Shown here: positions 8,433 through 17,632 of the stretch, piece after piece | Position numbering within the stretch: the stretch's first letter is position 1 | Layout of the letters: every line of letters starts with the position of its first letter | Assembly (NCBI GenBank): GCA_029561455.1 | Contig: JAKQIY010000068.1 | Location: 434,001-498,000 of the forward strand | Length of the DNA: 64,000 nt | Reading direction: 5' to 3' | Source: a bacterium | GTDB taxonomy: Bacteria > Zhuqueibacterota > Zhuqueibacteria > Residuimicrobiales > Krinioviventaceae | Translations under genes and position numbers: made by a program | The notes under the pieces: generated by a model | What the model saw: the letters and a program-made list of their open reading frames with translations, nothing else | Told to the model about the DNA's origin: nothing | Database searches by the model: none

Positions 8433-9914
8433 ATGGAATCGAAAAACAGTCAGGAAGGTCAGCAAAACAACCAATTATCCCGTCGGCAGTTTATCGGCCT
8501 GACCGGTGCGTCTATGGCTACGTTTACAATTGTACCGCGCCATGTATTAGGCGGTGACGGTTATACTGCGCCCAGCGATATGCTCAATATCGCCGGTATT
8601 GGTGTGGGCGGTATGGGTAAACGCAATATGATGTCGATATGTACACCGGAATCGATGTTGGAAAGTATGAAACAGCAACAACCACCGCAACCGCCGCCAA
8701 ACAATGAACCGGTCGATCCGGCCAGAGCCGAACGGCGCAACCGTTTCCGTGAACCAAAACACCTGGCCAACATTTATGCCCTGTGCGATGTTGATCAAGA
8801 GTACGCCGGTGAAACTATTAAATCCTATCCAAAAGCAAAAATATATCAAGACTATCGCAAGATGCTCGATGAAGAAAAAGAGATAGATGCGGTAGTTATC
8901 GCTACTCCGGATCACACTCATGCCGTCATTGCCATGTATGCGATGGAACGCAGCAAGCATGTTTTTTGTCAAAAGCCGTTAACCCGGACAATTTTTGAAG
9001 CCCGGGCCCTGGCCGAAGCGGCAAAAAAGTACAATCTCGTTACCCAAATGGGTAACCAGGGTCATGCCAGCGAAGAAGCCCGCCTGATCAAGGAATGGAT
9101 AATGGATGGCGCGATCGGCCAAGTCCATGAAGTTAAAGTCTGGACCAACCGGCCAATCTGGCCGCAGGGCGACCTGGCTCGTCCGGCAGAAACGCCTGTT
9201 CCCGCTAACCTGGACTGGAATTTATGGCTGGGGCCGGCACCGGAAAAACCTTATAATCCCGAAGTATGTCATTTCAAATGGCGCGGCTGGCGCGATTACG
9301 GCACCGGCGCTCTGGGCGATATGGGCGCGCATTTGATCGATCATCCGTTCTGGGCGCTCGATCTTGGGCTGCCGCTCAGCGTTCAGGCCAGTTCATCAAT
9401 TTACAGTAACGATGCCTGGCCCCTGGCGGAAATAGTGACCTATGAATTTGCCGCCCGCGGTGATATGCCCCCTGTGAAAATGACCTGGTATGACGGCGGG
9501 TTAATGCCTTCCCGTCCCGATGATCTGGAAGACGGCAGGTTTATGGGCACCGGCGGCAGCGGTGTATTCTATTATGGCGAAAAAGGGATGCTTATGCATG
9601 GCGACTATGGCAATTCGCCACGCCTGATCCCCGAAACTAAAATGAAGGATTACCAAAAACCGGAAAAGACTCTTCCCCGCTCTTCCGGGATACATGAAGA
9701 ATGGATCGAGGCTATTAAAAATGGTGGTAAATCTACTACCGATTTCTCTTATTCCAGCCTGTTAACCGAGACTATGCTGCTTGGTAATGTCGCAGTATTG
9801 ATGAAGCATAAAAATTCCAAGCTAAACTGGGATGCCGCGAACATGAAATTCACCAATATGGAAGAAGCTAATAATCTTCTCCATTATGAATACCGTAAAG
9901 GCTGGTCATTATAA
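8433..9914 (+). CDS. Tat-exported Gfo/Idh/MocA-family oxidoreductase
   Basis: A 493-residue NAD(P)-dependent oxidoreductase. A twin-arginine signal (SRRQFIGLTGASMATF) shows export in folded form with bound cofactor. The Rossmann motif is IAGIGVGGMGKRNM, and the catalytic-loop motif CQKPLTRTIFEARALAEAA contains the conserved Lys-Pro. The C-terminal substrate domain has the HLIDHPFWALDLG segment typical of exported members. A Pro/Gln/Asn-rich insertion (QQQPPQPPPNNEP) sits soon after the first Rossmann turn, echoing the upstream isomerase. ATG 8433 is preceded by AAAGGAGAAAGAG; a GTG at 8403 was rejected. Terminator follows at 9928-9966. Likely works with the isomerase on a periplasmic sugar. 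Confidence 0.9.
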   Translation: MESKNSQEGQQNNQLSRRQFIGLTGASMATFTIVPRHVLGGDGYTAPSDMLNIAGIGVGGMGKRNMMSICTPESMLESMKQQQPPQPPPNNEPVDPARAERRNRFREPKHLANIYALCDVDQEYAGETIKSYPKAKIYQDYRKMLDEEKEIDAVVIATPDHTHAVIAMYAMERSKHVFCQKPLTRTIFEARALAEAAKKYNLVTQMGNQGHASEEARLIKEWIMDGAIGQVHEVKVWTNRPIWPQGDLARPAETPVPANLDWNLWLGPAPEKPYNPEVCHFKWRGWRDYGTGALGDMGAHLIDHPFWALDLGLPLSVQASSSIYSNDAWPLAEIVTYEFAARGDMPPVKMTWYDGGLMPSRPDDLEDGRFMGTGGSGVFYYGEKGMLMHGDYGNSPRLIPETKMKDYQKPEKTLPRSSGIHEEWIEAIKNGGKSTTDFSYSSLLTETMLLGNVAVLMKHKNSKLNWDAANMKFTNMEEANNLLHYEYRKGWSL

Positions 9915-9927
9915 TACTAAAAATATA

Positions 9928-9966
9928 AACCGGCGCCGGAAAACAACGCGTGCGCCGGTTTTTTTC
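9928..9966 (+). terminator. Rho-independent terminator
   Basis: A 9-bp GC-rich stem (aaccggcgc at 9928-9936, gcgccggtt at 9952-9960) is followed directly by a T run to 9966. It ends the isomerase/oxidoreductase operon. Confidence 0.9.
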
Positions 9967-10143
9967 CATTATACGGTACAAGCATTTATGTTCAAGTTTT
10001 TCAGATACTCTGTTAGGAAATTCTGCGATATTATATCAGACCAACCATTATAGTAGATTTTTTTATTGCTTTAATAATAAAAAAACACTAAAATCTTGAA
10101 ATTGAATTAATCAATAAACATTATTATGTTTGAGGAAGTCGGG

Positions 10144-11463
10144 ATGAAAACGATTTCAGGAATTATCGTAACAGTATTTGTTACGTGTCTGTTATTCGTA
10201 ACAATATTTGCCGGTATTAGCAATGCACAAACAAAATTAACCGGTACGGAATTTTCATTTATATTACCACAACAAACCCAATGGCAAACCTCGGTTGCCG
10301 CTCCCTTCCAGGTGTCGGCATACAGCGGGCAATGCGATCTGGGAGTCGTGGCTTTTGGCGGCGAGGGTAATCGTAAATCCGTCTATATAAAAGATTTAGC
10401 GCTGGGCTCATGGCAAAGCTTTACAGAAGCGCCGTTCTCAGTATCCGGGTGCAGTGGCGGTAATGATTTTGGTCCGATTATTTTCGGCGGCGCTAATAAT
10501 CGCCAGGTAGCTTATATGCGTAAATATGCGGAAAATTTATGGAAAACCCTGGCAGATGCGCCATTCGACATACTCGATCTGACCGGTGATAATAATTTCG
10601 GCCCGGTCATTGTCGGCGGCCCCGATGGTAAAAAAATTGCCTTTATGCGCAAGTTTGCAGAGAATACCTGGGAATCGCTTCCCGACGCTCCCTTTAGTGT
10701 TCGTGCTATTGCCGGAAATAATGAAAAGGGTATCATTATAGCCGGCGGCAATGATAACCGGCAAATTGCCATATATAATATTTTACAACCGGCAAACTGG
10801 AAAGCGTTAGCCGATGCGCCTTTTTCAATTACAAGTTTATCCGGAACCTTTGATTACGGGCCAATTGTCATTGGCGGTTCCGACGGACGCCAGGTAGCCA
10901 TGATGACCAGCTATCGCGAAAACCGCTGGGATTATGGTGTACAAATACCGGTTGCGGTGAACAGCATTGCCGGCGCCAATAATACCGGCATGATCGTCTG
11001 TTCCCTGCAGGGTCATGGCAATGGCGTCGGTAGTGCATCCGGTCAGCAAAAACGTAAAACCGTTCTGAAAACAGCAGTGGTCGGGTTCAGTGAACGGGGG
11101 AACCTTGGCATTCAGGATGCAGGAGAAATTATAGCTGAATGGATGATCCCGGCGCTCAATAAAACCGGCGCTTTTGAAGTATACGAACGCCTGGCGCTGG
11201 ACAAGGTGGTGCAGGAACATGCGCTGGGACAAAGCGGCATGGTCAGCGATGAAGCCATGGCGCAAATTGGTAAATTGCGCGGCGTTCAGGTTATTATTAC
11301 CGGCAGTGTGATTAAATTCGGCGACGTCATTTCAGTTACCGCCAAAGTTATTGATGTGGAAACCGCTAAAATAATCGATACTGCTGATATTAAAGTATCT
11401 GATGTCAATGCCGTTTCCAATGAAATCGACAAACTGGCATGGGAATTAGCCAAAGAAAAATAA
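10144..11463 (+). CDS. Secreted beta-propeller-like repeat protein fused to a CsgG-like domain
   Basis: A signal peptide (MKTISGIIVTVFVTCLL...NAQ) precedes about six ~48-residue repeats over ~30-300. Each follows the pattern W-x4-APF-x7-G-x3-dfG-x3-GG-x2-RQVA-M (for example WKTLADAPFDILDLTGDNNF), probably one blade per repeat. A Gly/Ser/Gln linker leads to a C-terminal ~130-residue domain (VVGFSERGNLGIQDAGEII, AFEVYERLALDKVVQEH, GVQVIITGSVIKFGDVI, VTAKVIDVETAKI). That part is like CsgG and related periplasmic lipoprotein domains. ATG 10144 has GAGGAAG upstream; an ATG at 10126 lacks one. Function is unknown: CsgG itself is a curli secretion pore, but this copy has no lipobox or curli neighbours. 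Confidence 0.72.
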   Translation: MKTISGIIVTVFVTCLLFVTIFAGISNAQTKLTGTEFSFILPQQTQWQTSVAAPFQVSAYSGQCDLGVVAFGGEGNRKSVYIKDLALGSWQSFTEAPFSVSGCSGGNDFGPIIFGGANNRQVAYMRKYAENLWKTLADAPFDILDLTGDNNFGPVIVGGPDGKKIAFMRKFAENTWESLPDAPFSVRAIAGNNEKGIIIAGGNDNRQIAIYNILQPANWKALADAPFSITSLSGTFDYGPIVIGGSDGRQVAMMTSYRENRWDYGVQIPVAVNSIAGANNTGMIVCSLQGHGNGVGSASGQQKRKTVLKTAVVGFSERGNLGIQDAGEIIAEWMIPALNKTGAFEVYERLALDKVVQEHALGQSGMVSDEAMAQIGKLRGVQVIITGSVIKFGDVISVTAKVIDVETAKIIDTADIKVSDVNAVSNEIDKLAWELAKEK

Positions 11464-11514
11464 TTCCCGACCGGTTATTTTAAAAGAATATTTTGATTTG
11501 CTAAAGGGATTGAT

Positions 11515-13050
11515 ATGATGGTAAAATTATTCAAGACACTTTTCATTGCTTTTATGATCACTATTATTTCCAGTTTACCGCTTTTAAGCGCCGGCAATAC
11601 AATCAAACCGGTAACCCCCAATGCGTCACCCGAAGCCAAAGCCTTGCTGGAATTCATATATAGCATATCCGGCACCTACACTTTAACCGGGCAGCATAAT
11701 TATCCCAATACCAGGGATCGCAATTCGCAATATGCCGCCAGATATATCGGCAAAACCCCGGTATTGTGGAGTACCGATATGGGTTTTGCTAAAGATGGCG
11801 ATACGGATTCATACCTCGCCCGTCCCGATATTGTTAAAGAAGCGAAACGGCAGCACGAACTGGGTTCGATTGTAACCATCTGCTGGCACGCTGTACCTCC
11901 GACCGCCGATGAACCGGTCACATTTTCCCCCCGCAGTAACGCCAAACCGGAATCACTGGCAACCGTGCAGGGACAATTGTTGGATCAACAATTTAAAGAT
12001 GTACTTACGCCGGGAACAATGTTGTACAAACGCTGGTGCGCCCAGGTAGATTCAATTGCCGTATATTTGAAAAAAATGCAGGAACTGCATGTCCCCGTAT
12101 TGTGGCGTCCTTACCATGAAATGAACGGCGACTGGTTCTGGTGGGGCGGGCGGCATGGCAAATACGGCACTGCCGCGTTGTACCGGCAAATTTACGACCG
12201 CCTGGTCAACCATCATAAACTGAATAACCTGGTATGGGTATGGAGTATGGATCGTCCGAATAAACCGGCTATGCACTTTTCGCATTTTTATCCGGGCGAA
12301 AAATACCTGGATATTGTTGCACTTGATGTTTATGGCAGCGATTTTAATCAATCCTATTATGACAGCCTGGTGATTCTTGCCAAGGGTAAACCGGTAGTAC
12401 TTGGCGAAGTTGGCAACCCTCCTGCCCCGGAAATATTAAAAAACCAGCCGCGCTGGGCATTCTGGGTCGTGTGGGCAGGTATGGTTCGCAATACCACTAA
12501 AAAACAATATGAAATTCTGGCAAACGATTCGCGCATTTTATTCCAGGAGGATGAAGCATATATCAGGGCTATTGCCTCCTATCGCGCAGCCTGCGGATTG
12601 CCGCCGTTGCAAGTTAAAACCAAACCACCGGTCAATTTCTCCGGGGAATGGATTTTTAATGAAGAAAAAAGCAGTACCGATAATTTTGGCGGCGGTCAGG
12701 CAGTAAAAATGCTGATTACTCATAACGAATTAAATTTATCAATTCAACGTTTTTTTGTCGTCGAATGGGGCGATGACCGAATTATGGAAGAGATCTATAC
12801 TCTTGACGGTCAGGAGGTTAAAACCGAATACCGCAATATGCCGCGGATTACTACAGCAAAACTTTCACCAGATGGCAATACCCTGAATATCGAATCAAAA
12901 TCGTCCTATACCAGGGGCGAACAAAAAATTGAAATGACCAGCAAAGAGTTATGGACTTTGCAGGAAAACGGCGCCATATTATCGATTAAACAGACATCGT
13001 CATCGCCCAGAGGCGACCGGACCAGTATATTGATCTTTGATAAAAAATAA
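11515..13050 (+). CDS. Glycoside hydrolase family 26 (beta-mannanase-like), with C-terminal lipocalin-like domain
   Basis: A 511-residue secreted enzyme with a signal peptide (~1-25) and a GH26 TIM barrel (~40-355). The acid/base Glu is E202 in RPYHEMNGDWFWWGG and the nucleophile is E298 in VVLGEVGNPP. The Trp-rich context (VWVWSMDRP, AFWVVWAGMV) is typical of mannan-binding clefts. The last ~130 residues (FSGEWIFNEEKSS, LNLSIQRFFVVEWGDD, ELWTLQENGAILSIKQ) look like a small beta-barrel of the kind found alone in lipocalin-like proteins; its function is unknown. It is 51 nt downstream of the CsgG-fusion gene and possibly co-transcribed. GH26 members cut beta-1,4-mannan, and a few cut beta-1,3-xylan. 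Confidence 0.9.
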   Translation: MMVKLFKTLFIAFMITIISSLPLLSAGNTIKPVTPNASPEAKALLEFIYSISGTYTLTGQHNYPNTRDRNSQYAARYIGKTPVLWSTDMGFAKDGDTDSYLARPDIVKEAKRQHELGSIVTICWHAVPPTADEPVTFSPRSNAKPESLATVQGQLLDQQFKDVLTPGTMLYKRWCAQVDSIAVYLKKMQELHVPVLWRPYHEMNGDWFWWGGRHGKYGTAALYRQIYDRLVNHHKLNNLVWVWSMDRPNKPAMHFSHFYPGEKYLDIVALDVYGSDFNQSYYDSLVILAKGKPVVLGEVGNPPAPEILKNQPRWAFWVVWAGMVRNTTKKQYEILANDSRILFQEDEAYIRAIASYRAACGLPPLQVKTKPPVNFSGEWIFNEEKSSTDNFGGGQAVKMLITHNELNLSIQRFFVVEWGDDRIMEEIYTLDGQEVKTEYRNMPRITTAKLSPDGNTLNIESKSSYTRGEQKIEMTSKELWTLQENGAILSIKQTSSSPRGDRTSILIFDKK

Positions 13051-13064
13051 AAAAGAACCAACCA

Positions 13065-13092
13065 GAACAGGAGTTCATAAAAACTCCTGTTC
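13065..13092 (+). terminator. Stem-loop after the GH26 gene
   Basis: An 11-bp perfect stem (gaacaggagtt at 13065-13075, aactcctgttc at 13082-13092) with a 6-nt loop starts 15 nt after the GH26 stop. It lacks a clear T run, so it may be a transcript-stabilising hairpin or a weak terminator. Confidence 0.55.
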
Positions 13093-13280
13093 ATATATCA
13101 CAAGCGGATTAATTATATAATAACCGCGAAATATAAAATTTACCCTGACAAGATCAGATTATATCTTTAAACAATTTAACACATCAATTTTCGCTTTACA
13201 ATCCTTTTCTTTATTCACCCCATTGCAATGAATGACCTCCTGCACAGCAACAGTCAGTTAATAAAATGGAGAACGCCGAT

Positions 13281-13709
13281 ATGATGGAAAAATTTGCATT
13301 TATGATTGGCTCATGGGACCTGGAGTATCAAGTTCCCCAAAGCAGCTTTAGCAAAGCGGACACGGGATCTGGAGTGGGCGCCATTAAAAGGGCATTAAAC
13401 GATAAATATGTCAATTTTGATTACGAATGCACGCTATCGGGAGGAGAAGCCAGAGCGCATGGCATATTTGCCTGGGATGGTAGCATAAATATCTACCGGT
13501 ATTGGTGGTTTGAAGATTCCGGCAGTTATATGCAGGCAACCTGCGATTTTCTAAAAGACGGTCTGCTGTTTATGAACTGGGAGAACAGCCTGCTAAAGCA
13601 AACCTTTCAACAGGTTAACCCGAATAAGATCATTCTGAGTATGGACAGTCCGGATAATGAAGGGAATTATGAGCAAGTGCTCAAAGTGATAATGACCCGC
13701 AGTAAATAA
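13281..13709 (+). CDS. DUF1579-like small cytoplasmic protein
   Basis: A 142-residue protein with no signal peptide. The opening (MMEKFAFMIGSWDLEY), the central beta-strands (HGIFAWDGSINIYRYWWF) and the ending fit DUF1579-type lipocalin-like barrels, which begin with a phenylalanine-rich 'L-x-G-x-W' strand. Function is unknown; some relatives have been suggested to bind hydrophobic ligands. The start at 13281 (ATGATG) has GGAG at 9-nt spacing; ATG 13266 is also possible. It has its own terminator at 13760-13788 and is likely a single-gene unit. Confidence 0.65.
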   Translation: MMEKFAFMIGSWDLEYQVPQSSFSKADTGSGVGAIKRALNDKYVNFDYECTLSGGEARAHGIFAWDGSINIYRYWWFEDSGSYMQATCDFLKDGLLFMNWENSLLKQTFQQVNPNKIILSMDSPDNEGNYEQVLKVIMTRSK

Positions 13710-13759
13710 TACCGGAAATATTAATGCTAATGGAACCAGGCAATATAATTGTTTAAAGC

Positions 13760-13788
13760 GGTTCCGGGGTAATCCGGAACCACTTTTT
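13760..13788 (+). terminator. Rho-independent terminator
   Basis: An 8-bp stem (ggttccgg at 13760-13767, ccggaacc at 13774-13781) is followed by a T run at 13783-13788. It ends the DUF1579-like gene and lies between convergent genes. Confidence 0.85.
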
Positions 13789-13798
13789 TAACATCAGG

Positions 13799-14935
13799 TT
13801 ATTTTATCAAGATCACTTTACTGGTTAACTGCACTTTATCAGCAGGAATTTCCATACGGTAAACATATACACCACTGGGTACAACCATACTGTTATTATC
13901 TGTGCCATCCCACCTGGCCGTATAAAGACCGGCGCTCATTTTTTCATCCACCAGGGACTTGACCAACTGACCACGCATATTATAAATATTTAATATAACA
14001 TTAGCCGGTTTGGATAGTCTATATTGTATATTGGTATTCATGTTAAAAGGATTCGGGTAACTGTGAAACAACTCATATTCAACCGGGATGCCATTTTTTG
14101 TAAATAAATTACGTGAGGTTACAGATGTCAAGGTGCGATCAATAATTCTTACCCGGTCAAAAAAGATATCAATCGTATTTCCGGCGATATTAAATTTAAA
14201 CACATTACCGGGATCGGTAAATGTATTCACAAATGTATAGGGACCGTATTCACCCGCGCCATCAATTACGACATCTTCGGCATAATAGGTTGTCCAGGGA
14301 TCCTGATTCATTTGCATGGCAATTTGGATTGTTTTTCTTTCTTCGGCATCACTATAAAACCAAATCTCATAAGTGTGATCGGGGACTAACGGCACATTCT
14401 GCCATAACTGGATATGCCAGTTTTCAGTACTGCCATTTGTTATATCAATATAAATATAACTTGAATCTTCAAAATACATATCATTGTAAATATGCGCAGT
14501 TGATGCAGCGCCCTGGTTATTTTGTAATTGCCAGGGAGCTATATTAATATCAAAATCACCATTTTTAAGTACATCACCGTTGCTAACATTGCCAACCCGA
14601 ATATGGATTGTATCGGAATCCGCTTGATTATTATCGGTGTCGCGAACACGGGCAAACACATTATAATTTCCGGATTTTACATTTTTCCATACATAAGATA
14701 ATGGATCGCCGGTAGCTTTGCCAATTACCGTATTACCATAATAAAAACGAATATCTTTAAAAGTTCCACTTGTGAGAAGCGGGGTAGCTGTAAGAGTAAT
14801 ATTGGACTTGGCGCTATAAGTAGCATCTCCGGATGGATTTGTCATCGTAACGCTTAAATCGGCAAATGCAAATTGCGCGGTAAAGATTACCAGTACAATC
14901 ATTAATAATGATCTGTGTAACAATGAGCGTGTCAT
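13799..14935 (-). CDS. Secreted carbohydrate-binding protein with sorting domain (tandem paralogue 1)
   Basis: A 378-residue secreted protein. After the signal peptide (ending near QFAFA) comes an Ig-like domain (~27-115, ITLTATPLLTSGTFKDIRFYYG, FARVRDTDNNQADSD). Next is a CBM4/9-like jelly roll (~120-270, NGDFDINIAPWQLQNN, WHIQLWQNVPLVPDHTYEIW). The C-terminal sorting domain (~295-378) reads SYPNPFNMNTNIQYRLSKP and ends KVILIK. It has no catalytic residues that I recognise and is probably a cell-surface or released glycan-binding protein. GGAGG precedes ATG 14935. It shares its whole domain order with the next two genes, so the three arose by tandem duplication. Confidence 0.85.
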   Translation of the reverse strand: MTRSLLHRSLLMIVLVIFTAQFAFADLSVTMTNPSGDATYSAKSNITLTATPLLTSGTFKDIRFYYGNTVIGKATGDPLSYVWKNVKSGNYNVFARVRDTDNNQADSDTIHIRVGNVSNGDVLKNGDFDINIAPWQLQNNQGAASTAHIYNDMYFEDSSYIYIDITNGSTENWHIQLWQNVPLVPDHTYEIWFYSDAEERKTIQIAMQMNQDPWTTYYAEDVVIDGAGEYGPYTFVNTFTDPGNVFKFNIAGNTIDIFFDRVRIIDRTLTSVTSRNLFTKNGIPVEYELFHSYPNPFNMNTNIQYRLSKPANVILNIYNMRGQLVKSLVDEKMSAGLYTARWDGTDNNSMVVPSGVYVYRMEIPADKVQLTSKVILIK

Positions 14936-15062
14936 AGTAATTACCTCCGTTTTGGATTAATCGCCTATCTTTAAACAAGTGTCATTAAACATAACGGATA
15001 ATTTATTATTAATCTCATCAAAAACAAGATTTTTGTTGTTTGACATTATTTTAAATAATAAA

Positions 15063-15086
15063 TGCCACCCGTGTATACGGGTGGCA
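15063..15086 (-). terminator. Terminator hairpin after tandem paralogue 2
   Basis: An 8-bp perfect stem (tgccaccc at 15063-15070, gggtggca at 15079-15086) is followed on the minus strand by TTTATTATTT. It lies 36 nt after the stop of the 15122-16267 gene. Confidence 0.75.
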
Positions 15087-15121
15087 AAAAACACTATCAC
15101 AAGTAATAAACGTGACCGTTA

Positions 15122-16267
15122 TTATTTAACCAATAAAACCTTACGGGTTAACTGTACATTTTCCGCCGGTATATTCATCTTAAAAATGTAAACACCACTG
15201 GGGACAACGAAATTTCCATTATCGGTTCCATCCCAATTAGCGGTATACAGACCGGCATTAACTTTTTCATTAACAAGTGATTTTACCAGTTGTCCCTGTA
15301 TGTTATAAACGTCCAGAACAACATCTGCGGTTTTGGAAAGACGATACTGAATGCTGGTGTTCATATTAAACGGGTTGGGGTAATTGTTCATTAATTCAAA
15401 AGTATTTATCGAGCCTGTTGTGGGATATAATTTATGTGAAGATACCGATGTTAATGTACGGTCAATAACCTGAACTTCATCAAAATAAATATCGATTGTA
15501 TTACCGCCTACACAGAATTTGAACTGGCTGGTGGGATCATCCGCAAGACAATCATACATAACCGGTCCATATAATGCGGCGCCATCGATTTCCACGCTTT
15601 GCCACAAATAGGTTGAATAATCATCATGGCTTTCCTGCATGGCAACTGTGATGGTCTTTTTTTCTTCAGAGTCTGCCATAAAGTAAACTTCATAGGTATG
15701 TTCGGCTAAAATTGGAAATGTTTGCAATAACTGAACATGCCAGTCGGCCGTGCCACCATTGGTTATATCAATATAAGCATAGGCGGAATCATTAAAATAC
15801 ATGTCCATTCTACGCTGAAGAGTTGCAGCCCCACCTTCATTGCCTTGAATGGACCAGGGAGCAGCGGTAAGATCGAAACCACCATTAATAATTTTATCTC
15901 CCCGGCTGACATTACCTACCCGAACATGAATAGGATCGGAATCTACCTGGTTACCGTCAGTATCGCGTACCCGGGCAAAAATATCGTAATTTCCAGACCT
16001 GGCATTTTCCCAGGTATATGAATAGGTTGGCAGGGAACCGACGCCTTTACCGATAATAGCGGTACCGTAATAAAACCGCACATCACGAAAAGTTCCGCTT
16101 GTGAGTTGAATATCAGCGGTCAGAGTGATAGGTTGTCCTACCGGAAAAACAGTTTCATCAGCAGGATTTGTCATTATAACAATAATATCGGCAAATAACA
16201 GTTGATATGGCGCAATAAAGATAGCCAAAACAAAAAGGAACAGAAATCTCATCGCATTTTTTGACAT
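15122..16267 (-). CDS. Secreted carbohydrate-binding protein with sorting domain (tandem paralogue 2)
   Basis: A 381-residue protein of the same build as its neighbours: signal peptide, Ig-like domain with TSGTFRDVRFYYGTAIIGKG, jelly roll with NGGFDLTAAPWSIQGNEGG and WHVQLLQTFPILAEHTYEVY, and sorting domain NNYPNPFNMNTSIQYRLSKT ending KVLLVK. The jelly roll differs from paralogues 1 and 3 in the ligand-facing loops (AMQESHDDYSTYLWQSV against AMQMNQDPWTTYYAEDV), suggesting different glycan ligands. GGAGG precedes ATG 16267. It has its own terminator, so it is probably transcribed separately. Confidence 0.85.
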   Translation of the reverse strand: MSKNAMRFLFLFVLAIFIAPYQLLFADIIVIMTNPADETVFPVGQPITLTADIQLTSGTFRDVRFYYGTAIIGKGVGSLPTYSYTWENARSGNYDIFARVRDTDGNQVDSDPIHVRVGNVSRGDKIINGGFDLTAAPWSIQGNEGGAATLQRRMDMYFNDSAYAYIDITNGGTADWHVQLLQTFPILAEHTYEVYFMADSEEKKTITVAMQESHDDYSTYLWQSVEIDGAALYGPVMYDCLADDPTSQFKFCVGGNTIDIYFDEVQVIDRTLTSVSSHKLYPTTGSINTFELMNNYPNPFNMNTSIQYRLSKTADVVLDVYNIQGQLVKSLVNEKVNAGLYTANWDGTDNGNFVVPSGVYIFKMNIPAENVQLTRKVLLVK

Positions 16268-16447
16268 GATAATAACCTCCGCTTTTAAATATTGTATGTT
16301 AATAATTTAACCAAGTATCACGAATTATAAAGATTGAATTTATACCCATTTTCCAGACAAAACTTTACATTAACATCTTATTATAAAAAATAATTAATAA
16401 AAAAGCAAAATAAAAAAACCTGAATAGAACTTTTTGCTTTTTTAATA

Positions 16448-16473
16448 ACACCGCCTGTATAAACAGGCGGTGT
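16448..16473 (-). terminator. Terminator hairpin after tandem paralogue 3
   Basis: An 11-bp perfect stem (acaccgcctgt at 16448-16458, acaggcggtgt at 16463-16473) with a 4-nt loop sits just after the stop at 16484. TTATT follows on the minus strand, a weak T tract. Confidence 0.7.
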
Positions 16474-16483
16474 CTGGTATTTA

Positions 16484-17632
16484 TTATTTCAGGAGTAATG
16501 CTTTATGAGTCAACTGTACTTTATCGGCCGGTATTTCCATACTAAAAATATAAACACCGCTGGGCATTACCAAACCGTTATTATCGAGGCCATCCCATTG
16601 CGCGGTAAACAAACCGGCAGCGACATGCTGATTGATTAAATTCCTGATCAGTTGTCCATTGACATTGTAAATGTTTATCATCATCCCTGCAGGCTTGGAC
16701 AGTCGATATTGAATATTAGTACATAGGTTGAAGGGATTGGGATAATTACGCAATAATTCATAGTGTGATATCTGGCCGTTATGGGATGACAGATCCCGCG
16801 AGGTTACCGATGTCATAGTACGGTCAATTATACGAACACGATCGAAAAAGCAATCAATGTTATTACCACCGATATTAAATTTGAACAGATTTGTCGGATC
16901 ATCAAAGGTATTTACAAAAGTATATGGTCCAAATTCAGCTGCGCCATCGATTTCAACTTGTTCACTAAAATAAACGGTGTAGGGATCATGATTCATCTGG
17001 TAAGTCAAACTGATTGTCTTTTTTTCTTCAGCATCGGTATAAAACCATAACTCATAAGTATGATCAGGCACCAGGGGTACGAGATGTTGTAACTGAATAT
17101 GCCAATCTGCGGTGCTGCCGTTAGTAACATCAATATAAACATAATTGGTATCTTCAAAATACATATCGCTATAGACATAACCGGTAGAAGTTGCGCCTTC
17201 ATAGTTTGAAAGCACCCACGGTGCAAGGCTATAGTCAAAATCGCCGTTCATAATCACATCGCCATGACTAATATTACCCACATGGATCAGGATAGAATCG
17301 GAATCAACCTGGTTGCCATCAGTATCACGTACACGGGCAAAAACATAGTAATTACCGGACTTGACATTTTCCCAGGTAAAAGAATAAGTGGGAAGTGAAC
17401 CGTTAGCCTTACCCATTGATCTGTTGTTATAAAATAACCGGCAGTCGCGAAATGAGCCTTCCGTTAACTCAACATTGGCGGTGAAGGTAATATCCGACCC
17501 AACCTGGAATGAAGTTCCGGAAGCCGGATTGGTTAAATTGACTGTTATAGCAGCACGGGTTTGTTTTACAGGAATAAAAGCCAATGAAACCAGCACAGTC
17601 ACAAACAATAATTGTAACAAACGTTTTTTCAT
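16484..17632 (-). CDS. Secreted carbohydrate-binding protein with sorting domain (tandem paralogue 3)
   Basis: A 382-residue protein with the same layout: signal peptide (MKKRLLQLLFVTVLVSLAF), Ig-like domain (TFTANVELTEGSFRDCRLFY), jelly roll (MNGDFDYSLAPWVLSNYEGA, WHIQLQHLVPLVPDHTYELW) and sorting domain (RNYPNPFNLCTNIQYRLSKP). It ends KALLLK. ATG 17632 is preceded by GGAGG; an ATG at 17647 overlaps that site and is rejected. It looks closer to paralogue 1 than to 2 in the jelly roll (PYTFVNTFDDPTNLFKFNI against PYTFVNTFTDPGNVFKFNI). Confidence 0.85.
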   Translation of the reverse strand: MKKRLLQLLFVTVLVSLAFIPVKQTRAAITVNLTNPASGTSFQVGSDITFTANVELTEGSFRDCRLFYNNRSMGKANGSLPTYSFTWENVKSGNYYVFARVRDTDGNQVDSDSILIHVGNISHGDVIMNGDFDYSLAPWVLSNYEGATSTGYVYSDMYFEDTNYVYIDVTNGSTADWHIQLQHLVPLVPDHTYELWFYTDAEEKKTISLTYQMNHDPYTVYFSEQVEIDGAAEFGPYTFVNTFDDPTNLFKFNIGGNNIDCFFDRVRIIDRTMTSVTSRDLSSHNGQISHYELLRNYPNPFNLCTNIQYRLSKPAGMMINIYNVNGQLIRNLINQHVAAGLFTAQWDGLDNNGLVMPSGVYIFSMEIPADKVQLTHKALLLK

